From contig JAUHQI010000004.1 in assembly GCA_030408505.1 (NCBI GenBank), positions 930,001 through 994,000 on the forward strand: a stretch of DNA of 64,000 bases, read 5' to 3'. The position numbers and the translations under genes are program-made. The notes below the pieces were generated by a model, which searched no databases, was not told the origin of the DNA, and was given only the letters and a program-made list of their open reading frames with translations. Below, one piece after another: positions 26,791 through 33,701 of the stretch (positions within the stretch are counted from its first letter, which is position 1; each line of letters begins with the position of its first letter). The stretch is from Candidatus Sacchlamyda saccharinae. GTDB taxonomy: Bacteria; Chlamydiota; Chlamydiia; Chlamydiales; Rhabdochlamydiaceae.

Positions 26791-26815
26791 GTATGCGGAA
26801 AAAAGGTTCAGACTT

Positions 26816-27328
26816 ATGCCCGAAAGGCCCGTAGAATGCTCTCAGTGCAAGAAACCCCCTAAAGTTACCTATAAGGAAATAGTAGGAGAAAACGTCACCT
26901 GTACAGAGATGTGCGCCGACTGCCCGATCCTGCAGCAAAAACTCCACGGTTCTGCCCCAGAACAAGTAGAATCTGGAAAAGAACCACAAGGTACAGGACT
27001 CTTTTGTGGAAACTGCCACACTCCCCTTGAGGCGGTCAAGATGGGGAATCCATTGGGTTGCAGCCAGTGCTATACAATTTTTTCCGACGTACTGGTCTCA
27101 GAGCTGACCGCAGAAAACAAACTTCCCAAATCCATGGAAACGGCAAAGAGAAACCAACCGTTGCATATTGGCAAAACACCCGATAAACCAGCTAACATCC
27201 CCTCTTCCAACCGACTGCCTGCACTTCACGAAGCTCTCAACGAAGCTCTCCAAAAAGAAAATTACGAAGAAGCTGCTTACCTGCGCGATCAAATCAAAGA
27301 ACTAACGGAAAAGCCCGATGAGTCCTGA
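26816..27328 (+). CDS. mcsA: McsA-like zinc-finger protein with UVR domain
   Basis: 170 residues. Four CxxC pairs (CSQC, CADC, FCGNC, CSQC) make two zinc sites as in McsA, the activator of the arginine kinase McsB, and the C-terminal 35 residues are a UvrB/UvrC-type UVR motif (LNEALQKENYEEAAYLRDQI). AAAGG lies upstream of the ATG. The last 11 bases overlap mcsB, preserving the usual mcsA-mcsB pairing that works with ClpC in stress-related proteolysis. Confidence 0.88.
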   Translation: MPERPVECSQCKKPPKVTYKEIVGENVTCTEMCADCPILQQKLHGSAPEQVESGKEPQGTGLFCGNCHTPLEAVKMGNPLGCSQCYTIFSDVLVSELTAENKLPKSMETAKRNQPLHIGKTPDKPANIPSSNRLPALHEALNEALQKENYEEAAYLRDQIKELTEKPDES

Positions 27329-28352
27329 ACTACCCTCTAGCTTAATGCAACAAACCCCTTGGAACGAAGAGCCAGGTGCAATTTGGATTGGCTCATCAAT
27401 TATTTTAAGGCGCAACTTAGCGGGAAGAAATTTTCCAAACAAACAATCTGCTCCAGAAAAAGAGCAGGTCATTAACGACCTGAAAAACGAACTAGAAAAT
27501 ACCCGTTTCTACAAACAATCGGAGCTCTCAGCTGCAAACCGCGATCTCATTTATGAGCACTTTCTATTTTTGCAGGGCTTTTCCGAGGCCCCCGATGGAT
27601 CTGGAGTCGCTATTGACGAAAACGGAGATCTCCTAGCCCTCTTCAATTTGGGTGACCACTTGCAAATACGGGCGCTGAATTTCACAAGTAACTGGGAAAG
27701 CACCTGGAATGCCCTCGCGAGCATCGAAGACAAAATTGATAAAGCAAAAGGGTTTGCCTTCTCCCCAAAATTTGGCTACCTCACCTCCAACCCCGACCAC
27801 TGCGGTACGGGACTCACCATCTACGCCTATCTCCATCTCCCAGGACTCATCCATAACAACAAGCTGCAAGAGACGCTAGGCGGCAATGAAGAGGTCACCT
27901 TCATGGGACTTTCGGGCGATCTAAATGATCTGATTGGAGATATCATTGTGGTGCAAAACAATTACAGCATCGGAATGAGCGAAGAAGCGATTCTCCACTC
28001 AGTACAAAATACCGTCACTAAGCTCACAGGCGCAGAAAAAGCCATCCGCAGCCAAGAGACCAACACCGAGATCAAAGACCTCATAAGCAAAGCATTTGGC
28101 TTGCTCGTCCACTCATATCAACTGGAAATTAAAGAGGCACTCGATCTGCTGAGCCTAATGAAACTGGGCTTAGCCCTTGGAGAAATCGCAGACGTATCCG
28201 ACCGCATCTTAAGCGAGCTCTTTTTCAAATGCAGACGAGGCCATTTACTCAACCTATTTCCAGACCTAAAAGAAAACGAAGAGATTGCTAAAAAACGAGC
28301 TACATACCTTCAAGAGCAGCTAACCGGAATCCGTCTCACTTCCGAGTGCTAA
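27318..28352 (+). CDS. mcsB: McsB-like protein (arginine kinase family, catalytic residues altered)
   Basis: 344 residues, co-linear with McsB/guanidino kinases: LTSNPDHCGTGLTIYAYLHLP corresponds to the LTSCPTNxGTG active-site loop, and GMSEEA to the conserved GxSEE. Key residues differ: the SSRxRLARN nucleotide site is SSIILRRN, the catalytic NEEDH is NLGDH (110-114), and the RGxYGEG loop is MGLSGDL (196-202). A normal protein-arginine kinase reaction is therefore doubtful. It likely retains the adaptor or structural role with McsA and ClpC, or has a changed activity. Confidence 0.85.
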   Translation: MSPELPSSLMQQTPWNEEPGAIWIGSSIILRRNLAGRNFPNKQSAPEKEQVINDLKNELENTRFYKQSELSAANRDLIYEHFLFLQGFSEAPDGSGVAIDENGDLLALFNLGDHLQIRALNFTSNWESTWNALASIEDKIDKAKGFAFSPKFGYLTSNPDHCGTGLTIYAYLHLPGLIHNNKLQETLGGNEEVTFMGLSGDLNDLIGDIIVVQNNYSIGMSEEAILHSVQNTVTKLTGAEKAIRSQETNTEIKDLISKAFGLLVHSYQLEIKEALDLLSLMKLGLALGEIADVSDRILSELFFKCRRGHLLNLFPDLKENEEIAKKRATYLQEQLTGIRLTSEC

Positions 28353-28689
28353 CCTCATTAATTTCGATAGTAAGGACACCCTTTTTCTGCTTTGCGGGGA
28401 TCGTAACCCTTACTTTCTTATGCCCTTTCTCCCTATAAAACTCTTCAATCTGGTCTTCTATTTCTGCAAGCTCAGCTTCCGAAATAGGAGTATTGAGATA
28501 AATCTGTGTAAGATTTTTCAGCTCTTTTGTTGTAACGATTTGATTACCAATAAATTGAATCCGACTGACAACAATTGTCTGTCCACTTTTTAAAGAAAGT
28601 TCTTTCTGTTTTGTAGGTACACGCGGCCCCTCTGCCACCTCATCAAAAGGGGCAGAATGGATGAAAATAACCGTTAAAATCCCCAGCAT
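28336..28689 (-). CDS. Stand-alone POTRA-domain exported protein
   Basis: 117 residues: a short hydrophobic N-terminus usable as a signal peptide, a linker, then one POTRA-like domain (VSRIQFIGNQIVTTKELKNL ... REKGHKKVRVTIP ... GVLTIEINE) like those of ShlB/FhaC or BamA. No barrel follows. GAGGT lies 4-5 bases before the ATG. It may assist outer membrane insertion or two-partner secretion, but no partner gene is nearby. The 3' end overlaps mcsB by 17 bp convergently. Confidence 0.7.
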   Translation of the reverse strand: MLGILTVIFIHSAPFDEVAEGPRVPTKQKELSLKSGQTIVVSRIQFIGNQIVTTKELKNLTQIYLNTPISEAELAEIEDQIEEFYREKGHKKVRVTIPAKQKKGVLTIEINEVSTRK

Positions 28690-28690
28690 A

Positions 28691-28719
28691 TTGACCTCTA
28701 TCCCTACTTTCTACATACT
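28691..28719 (+). promoter_or_regulatory. Promoter of ispD; near-leaderless
   Basis: TTGACC (28691-28696), 17-base spacer, CATACT (28714-28719). The expected start is 28726, one base before the ispD ATG. The weak -10 lowers confidence. Confidence 0.35.
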
Positions 28720-28726
28720 CACACAG

Positions 28727-29377
28727 ATGAAAGGGGTCAAGGGAATCCTTCTAATGGCAGGTCAGGGTGCCCGCTTTGGGCAGCCACTGCCCAAACAGTT
28801 CCACCTCCTGCAAGGAACCCAAGTCTATCTATTGGCACTTGAGCAACTCATCGAATCAGAGCTCTTTGAGGAAATCATCCTCGTTACAAATGAGAAACAA
28901 GCAGATTCAGTACAAAAAGAAGTAGGCAACACTGCCCGAGTAGTCATTGGGGGCCAGACCCGCCAAGAATCCTCCTACAGGGGACTTCTAGCTTGCAGCT
29001 CAGATACAGAAATCGTTCTCATCCACGACGGCGTGCGCCCCTTCGTCTCAAAAAGAATCTTACAAGATAATATTAGAATCGCCCGCAAACATGGCTCTGC
29101 CAATACCTGCATCCCCTCAAGCGACACCATCGTCTATGCACCGACCCAGACAAAAGTTCAATCCATACCCCCTCGGTCGCACTATATGCGCGGGCAAACC
29201 CCCCAAACCTTTTCCTATCCGCTCATCCTAAAGGCGCACCAGCAAACCACAAAAACCAACGCAACCGATGACTGCCAACTCCTACTCGAAATGGGCCATG
29301 AAATCACCATCGTCAATGGCGAAGAAGAAAACAGAAAAATTACTGTGCCACAAGACCTTTTGCATACTCCAAGTTAG
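28727..29377 (+). CDS. ispD: 2-C-methyl-D-erythritol 4-phosphate cytidylyltransferase
   Basis: Third enzyme of the MEP isoprenoid pathway. The N-terminal GILLMAGQGARFGQPLPKQF is the CTP-binding motif; LIHDGVRPFV, the substrate segment SDTIVYA and ATDDCQLLLEMG follow as in IspD. 216 residues from the ATG at 28727; the 22-residue extension upstream to 28661 overlaps the divergent gene and the promoter and is rejected. The 3' end overlaps the glycosyltransferase gene convergently by 38 bp. Confidence 0.93.
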   Translation: MKGVKGILLMAGQGARFGQPLPKQFHLLQGTQVYLLALEQLIESELFEEIILVTNEKQADSVQKEVGNTARVVIGGQTRQESSYRGLLACSSDTEIVLIHDGVRPFVSKRILQDNIRIARKHGSANTCIPSSDTIVYAPTQTKVQSIPPRSHYMRGQTPQTFSYPLILKAHQQTTKTNATDDCQLLLEMGHEITIVNGEEENRKITVPQDLLHTPS

Positions 29378-30482
29378 AGAGAACAGAGCCCTTATACTCC
29401 TGAGGCAAATTGGGATTTTCCAAGAGCTTTTCACAAGCCTTGAGCCCCTCCCCAACCTTCCCACACAAAAGAGCGCAGTTTGCAAACTCAATCAAAGTCT
29501 TGTGATCGTATGCAGTATAATCGACACAATTTTCCCCTTCCGGATAAGGAATTGTAAGAGCGTATTTACTTAGCAAATACCCAAGCAAAACATTCCCCTT
29601 TTTTCGATAGAGCGAAGCCGCTTGATAAAGAGGCTCAGCTCGAATAGGGCGAAAAGAATGTGCTTTAAAATACGAATCAATAGCCCCGTCCAAATCACCT
29701 GATTTTTCCTGAGACAGCCCCAAATTATAAAGCGCCATATAAGTCTCTTGCACATCGAGACTCGTCATACCCGCCCGCTTCCTAAAAGCTTCAACCGCAA
29801 GTCCATGCTCCCCAGCAGCTGAATAACTAATGCCCAAATAGTACATGTAGCGACTATTACCAGGCTCCTTCTTAAGAGCCTCTTCAAAAACCTTGGCGTC
29901 CTTCAAATACTTTTCCCTCGTCGAAACCTTCGAGCGCCCACCAATAGCCGTATTGCAAATATTGATCACCTTCTCCAAATGCCCACCACTGCTAGCCGCC
30001 ACGCACGAGATCACCTCATGAAGCACCCCTTCCCACTTCCAATCGTGGCGCATATTAACAAGAGCCACCCTAGTGCAATCAGCCGCATCCATCTGCCGAA
30101 GCGTCATCGTATAAAAATCCTTATCCAGCTTCGGCAAGACAAACCCCTCCTCATACTCAAAGATTTCATCCGCATCCATAAACAAGAGATAATCCCCCTT
30201 ACCCCTTGCAGCAACGAGCGCCTCGTTGCGATTATGGGCAAAATCCACCCATGGCCTCTCATGTAACTCTCCAGGAACATCCTTCATAAATTTTCGAATC
30301 TTCTCTTGCGTCCCATCACTCGAGCCCGTATCAAAAATCACCCAGTAATCGATCAAGTGCTTCACCGAGCCAAGAGAGCGCTCAATGACATCCGCCTCAT
30401 CTTTAACAATCATATTCAGACAGATCGAGGGCTTCGCCCACAAAGCAGGAACCAAAAATAGAAACAAAATCAACTTTTTCAT
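29340..30482 (-). CDS. Exported family-2 glycosyltransferase with TPR repeats
   Basis: 380 residues from the ATG at 30482. Residues 1-16 (MKKLILFLFLVPALWA) form a signal peptide directly before the GT2 domain: SICLNMIVKDEA, DTGSSDGT (51-58) and the metal-binding DADE (103-106). TPR-like helices occupy about residue 200 to the end (YMYYLGISYSAAGEHGLAVEAF). GT2 enzymes of this WcaA-like type are normally cytosolic, so export is notable and suggests action on an exported or host target. TAAAAT lies 7 bases before the ATG. Confidence 0.82.
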   Translation of the reverse strand: MKKLILFLFLVPALWAKPSICLNMIVKDEADVIERSLGSVKHLIDYWVIFDTGSSDGTQEKIRKFMKDVPGELHERPWVDFAHNRNEALVAARGKGDYLLFMDADEIFEYEEGFVLPKLDKDFYTMTLRQMDAADCTRVALVNMRHDWKWEGVLHEVISCVAASSGGHLEKVINICNTAIGGRSKVSTREKYLKDAKVFEEALKKEPGNSRYMYYLGISYSAAGEHGLAVEAFRKRAGMTSLDVQETYMALYNLGLSQEKSGDLDGAIDSYFKAHSFRPIRAEPLYQAASLYRKKGNVLLGYLLSKYALTIPYPEGENCVDYTAYDHKTLIEFANCALLCGKVGEGLKACEKLLENPNLPQEYKGSVLSNLEYAKGLVAQ

Positions 30483-30538
30483 GAAAAATATTTTACCCCC
30501 TCTTCCCTTAAAAAAACAAGAACTGCTATACGCAAGGT

Positions 30539-30853
30539 ATGAACGCAAAAAAAATTAGCGGAATTATCTGCATACTCATTGGCGTGGCCCTCCTAGCTTA
30601 CGGATTTTATGGACGTTCTGAAATGGCAGCAGCTCGCCAGAAAATTTCAGAAGCCAAAGCGCCCGAAATCCTCCCAAGCAACCCGATCACCGATCCAATC
30701 CAAAGAGACATCACCGAAGGGGCCAAACAACATTACTATGCCCAAGTTGATGAGTACGAGACACCCGTCATGCTCCTCTTTATCGGCGGCGGCGTCTTCC
30801 TCGTTCTCGGCGTCATCCTACTCGCTCTTGGCAGGTCTAAGCCTAAAAAATAA
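30539..30853 (+). CDS. Small two-helix membrane protein (DUF3185-like)
   Basis: 104 residues: N-terminal helix ISGIICILIGVALLAYGFYG, a polar middle of about 50 residues and a second helix near the C-terminus ending LALGRSKPKK. The layout fits DUF3185-type proteins. TATACG ends six bases before the ATG. Its last 41 bases recur, 88% identical, at 32322-32362 on the far side of the next gene. Confidence 0.65.
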   Translation: MNAKKISGIICILIGVALLAYGFYGRSEMAAARQKISEAKAPEILPSNPITDPIQRDITEGAKQHYYAQVDEYETPVMLLFIGGGVFLVLGVILLALGRSKPKK

Positions 30854-30857
30854 TTCG

Positions 30858-30880
30858 ACTGTACGGTCTTTCCGTACAGT
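30858..30880. terminator. 9-bp perfect hairpin after the small membrane protein gene
   Basis: ACTGTACGG, loop TCTTT, CCGTACAGT, beginning 5 bases after the stop. It has no U-run, so termination strength is uncertain. The same bases align with an internal part of the Bro-N/DinD pseudogene at 34.3 kb, so the hairpin derives from that decayed gene. Confidence 0.45.
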
Positions 30881-30940
30881 TAAATAAACCCTTCATTTTC
30901 AAATTCGACCAATAGCGTTGAGGATTGGGCCCTCCCAAAA
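30860..30940 (-). pseudogene. Remnant of a second Bro-N/DinD-type gene
   Basis: On the minus strand this reads EGPNPQRYWSNLKMK, matching ESPNPRRYWSNLKIQ in the larger pseudogene at 33.7-34.5 kb; the DNA similarity extends left through CCTTCATT and TGTAC blocks, with an internal deletion of about 18 bases. Only ~80 bp survive. Two remnants indicate repeated acquisition or duplication of this phage/plasmid-type gene. Confidence 0.7.
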
Positions 30941-30984
30941 TACCCCTTTATAGAAATGCAAAGCTTGTATTAAGATCGTGAGCT

Positions 30985-32292
30985 ATGAACGCCATACCAT
31001 CCGCAACAAGCTCATTTTTATTGTCACCAGAGGTGATAGGCGGCGGAATCGCCACCGCTGCAACCGCACTTGCAACTGCATATCTGCTCCAAAGAATATT
31101 TTCAGCGGACACAATGCAACCTGCAGCTGTTTCCGGTCCAAGCCACTCCTTTACCCCTATTGCATCCCAATCTAAGTGGTCATACTTAAATCCCTTAACG
31201 TTAATTACTTCGATCATTTCAAAGATTTTTTCTCTAATAATGAGCCCCTATTATCTGCTATTCGGAGAGAAAGAACACTGGATGAATCAAATCTCATCCC
31301 CCGTTCACTATAATGCCTTCAATGGGGGATCTTTATCACACATAGCTCAGAAGGCTCGAGCAAATATGAAGGGCTTACTTGAAATGATGGGAGCCAAAAA
31401 CTTTTCACAATCTCTAGCTAAAGGCTCCCTTCCAGGCTGGTCGGGGATCAACGTGTCAAGCCTTCCTGAGGACAAGCAATTTTCCTGTGGCTCATTTTAT
31501 TTGACGGGAAAGGAAATCAGAGAACAAACCTCCTCTTTAAGAGTGAGCTACGACCCCTCAGTCCTTTCTGCGAGTCAGTTATTAAGTATTCTAGTCTCTG
31601 GCTCTAATTCTCCTAAAGACGAAGCCATTGCTCGTGGACGTATGGTTTCTAGTTTAGTCGCTTCTACTTGCGATTCAAAAGGAAATCCGATTTCTAGACA
31701 GGGACCACTCCCCCTCTACCGAGTGTATACATCAAACGCTCCAAACTTAGCCTACAGTCATTCTGACAGAAACGAATTTCTTAATTCAGATGGAACACTG
31801 AACAGCAAAAAATATACTGAGGAGATGGAAAGGATTTTTCTCCATTACTTTGAAGAGGCCAAAATCAATGGTGACAAAGTTGTTGTTCTCTGTGGCTTTG
31901 GAATGGGGGCATTTATGACTCCCTCACTATTGCCTGAAGGTCAGAAATGTTTTGTTGAAGCTCTCCGCAGAGCTACAAACGCGAAAGGGAAGCATTTTGA
32001 TAACATTATTTTCGCAGACCCGAACAAAAATCTCACTCCTGCAATCAGCTCCATTCCAAATATAACTGTCACAAGCAAAAGCTGTTTAGACGTTGTGCAC
32101 CACGGAGCAGAACAAGACTATAAAATGGCCCTCTTTAACCCTGGCGATGGTAGTGGGATTCCAGGACAATTCTGGCTCAATGGTCATATTGCACTAGAAG
32201 AAATGTTTGGGCTTTTCACGACCCTTCTTATTTCTCAACACCCACACTGCAATCCATCAGTCGGAAGCAAGTCTACTTATAAATCAAGATGA
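30985..32292 (+). CDS. Membrane-anchored protein of unknown function
   Basis: 435 residues. The first 85 residues hold two hydrophobic stretches (IATAATALATAYLLQRIF; LTLITSIISKIFSLIMSPYYLL), suiting insertion into a membrane with a large soluble C-terminal domain. That domain has VVVLCGFGMGAFMTPSLL near residue 310, faintly like the Gly-rich loop of macro/PARG-type folds, but this is not enough for assignment. TAAGAT ends 8 bases before the ATG. It lies between the DUF3185-like gene and a duplicate of that gene's tail, so it may have arrived by insertion. Candidate inclusion or effector protein. Confidence 0.65.
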   Translation: MNAIPSATSSFLLSPEVIGGGIATAATALATAYLLQRIFSADTMQPAAVSGPSHSFTPIASQSKWSYLNPLTLITSIISKIFSLIMSPYYLLFGEKEHWMNQISSPVHYNAFNGGSLSHIAQKARANMKGLLEMMGAKNFSQSLAKGSLPGWSGINVSSLPEDKQFSCGSFYLTGKEIREQTSSLRVSYDPSVLSASQLLSILVSGSNSPKDEAIARGRMVSSLVASTCDSKGNPISRQGPLPLYRVYTSNAPNLAYSHSDRNEFLNSDGTLNSKKYTEEMERIFLHYFEEAKINGDKVVVLCGFGMGAFMTPSLLPEGQKCFVEALRRATNAKGKHFDNIIFADPNKNLTPAISSIPNITVTSKSCLDVVHHGAEQDYKMALFNPGDGSGIPGQFWLNGHIALEEMFGLFTTLLISQHPHCNPSVGSKSTYKSR

Positions 32293-32321
32293 AGGCATGA
32301 ATCAAATCTATTCTTGTGCAG

Positions 32322-32362
32322 CATCCTACTCGCCCTCGGAAGGTCCAAACCTAAAAAATAAT
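32322..32362 (+). pseudogene. Duplicate 3' tail of the DUF3185-like gene
   Basis: 41 bases, 5 mismatches against 30814-30854, encoding the same C-terminus LLALGRSKPKK and stop; weaker similarity extends about 25 bases upstream. It lies 30 bases after the unknown membrane gene, bracketing it between two copies of one tail. Confidence 0.7.
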
Positions 32363-33267
32363 CACCTACTATTATACCCACTCTTTTCCTGAATGAGACG
32401 GAGAGCTTCCTCAGATAGTTCTTTTTTAGGAGTAGGAGGAGGATTACCTTGCAAAAAGCTTATTGCGAGCTCACAAAAGTCCTCCCCTTTAAAAAGCTCG
32501 ATACAACGCTCTCTTTCCAATCGATACCTCTCCACCTGCTCATCAACAACCTGATAAGTAACGAATGCAGGCAAATCCAAATCATCTATCGTCAGTTCAT
32601 GAATTGACAATCCAGAACCCGAAGGAGAAAAGCAAGAGCTCCTTCTATGTGGAAATTTAATCTTCTTTTTTTGCTCCCAGTCAAAGTAGCTAGCATTTTT
32701 CTCCCCAAAACCAAAAAGCAAACCAAGTAAGAAATGATTGTTTTTAACCTTTTTCCATACAGGATCTGAACCAACACCTATTTGAAACACCAATTTTTCT
32801 GGATCAAATGATTCTCCTACAACTATTTCAAACTCTTTGTAATATTTTTTTAAAATATAGGTAACCGAAAGGACATTCAACAAGAACCCCCCTCCAAAAT
32901 CTTCATCTTCCTGGATGAGAAACTGGTCTCCCAAATATTTTTGCTCTACTTTTTTCCAATCATTCCACAGTTTTCGAGCATCCTCTCTTGTAGGATGAAA
33001 TTTCTCAAATGGAATGTGTTTTCGAAATTGCTCGCTTTGCACCGCATATAGCTCTTTTTTCTCTCGCTCATCAATAATGGGAACATAAGTAAAAGCTGAC
33101 ATCGGCTTAGACCCCAAAAGAGTATACATCCCTCGCTCTTCAATCAAAGCATGTTTAAGGAAAAGTTCCACTCTATGCTTATCCGCAGACTCGACAGCTG
33201 ATTCATGCGCAAAAATGTGAATTGACAAAAATAAAATGCAAGCAGAGAATAAATTTTTTATTAACAT
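32362..33267 (-). CDS. Secreted hypothetical protein
   Basis: 301 residues from the ATG at 33267 with a signal peptide (MLIKNLFSACILFLSIHIFA). The mature protein is charged and globular, with VVGESFDPEKLVFQIGVGSDPVWKK split around residue 160 and NHFLLGLLFGFGEKNASYF as its most distinctive segments, and a Pro-rich stretch (GNPPPTPKKE) near the end. I do not recognise a family; similar exported hypotheticals are typical of environmental chlamydiae. Its start codon is only 20 bp from the divergent gene's start. Confidence 0.7.
   Translation of the reverse strand: MLIKNLFSACILFLSIHIFAHESAVESADKHRVELFLKHALIEERGMYTLLGSKPMSAFTYVPIIDEREKKELYAVQSEQFRKHIPFEKFHPTREDARKLWNDWKKVEQKYLGDQFLIQEDEDFGGGFLLNVLSVTYILKKYYKEFEIVVGESFDPEKLVFQIGVGSDPVWKKVKNNHFLLGLLFGFGEKNASYFDWEQKKKIKFPHRRSSCFSPSGSGLSIHELTIDDLDLPAFVTYQVVDEQVERYRLERERCIELFKGEDFCELAISFLQGNPPPTPKKELSEEALRLIQEKSGYNSR
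33222..33250 (+). promoter_or_regulatory. Promoter for the secreted zinc-ribbon-like gene
   Basis: A consensus TTGACA (33222-33227), 17 bases, then GAGAAT (33245-33250), inside the signal-peptide coding region of the divergent gene. Start near 33257 gives a ~31-base leader containing AAGGAGG. Confidence 0.45.
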
Positions 33268-33287
33268 TCTTTTCAAAAGGAGGAAAG

Positions 33288-33662
33288 ATGAAAACATTTG
33301 CCAAACTCTCATTTTTGTTTTTAGTTACACTGCAGTCTACTGCAGTATTTGCAAATTTTCAATCCCCAAATAAGTGCGGACCAAAGCATTATCTCGCTAC
33401 AGAAAAGCTGATTTTCTCTGAAAACGGCATCTATGTTTTTAGCAATCATGGCCAAACCCTACCTCTCAACAAAATTCAATTCGACTCTGAAGGATATTTT
33501 GTTGCAGGATTCATTGAATCACTTTTTCCAAAGGCCAATGTCATCGCAAGCTGCAAAAATTGCGGAGCTGAATACCATAACAGGAGCCCACAACCTTGCG
33601 AAAACTGTCAAGAGTCTTGGGGATTTGATATAGTCCATATAGAAGATGGGTATGACAGCTAG
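33288..33662 (+). CDS. Small secreted protein with a zinc-ribbon-like C-terminus
   Basis: 124 residues: signal peptide to about residue 22 (ending AVFA), then a globular part and a CKNC...CENC pair near the C-terminus that could hold zinc. AAGGAGG at good spacing fixes the start at 33288; an in-frame ATG at 33222 overlaps the promoter. Function unknown. Confidence 0.7.
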   Translation: MKTFAKLSFLFLVTLQSTAVFANFQSPNKCGPKHYLATEKLIFSENGIYVFSNHGQTLPLNKIQFDSEGYFVAGFIESLFPKANVIASCKNCGAEYHNRSPQPCENCQESWGFDIVHIEDGYDS

Positions 33663-33672
33663 ACCTGGAACG

Positions 33673-33698
33673 AAACCCAACTCATCTGAGTTGGGTTT
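33673..33698. terminator. 12-bp perfect stem between convergent genes
   Basis: AAACCCAACTCA, a 2-base loop region TC, TGAGTTGGGTTT, 10 bases after the stop of the upstream gene and just before the end of the opposing pseudogene. No U-run follows; it probably acts in both directions. Confidence 0.6.
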
Positions 33699-33701
33699 CC
33701 C

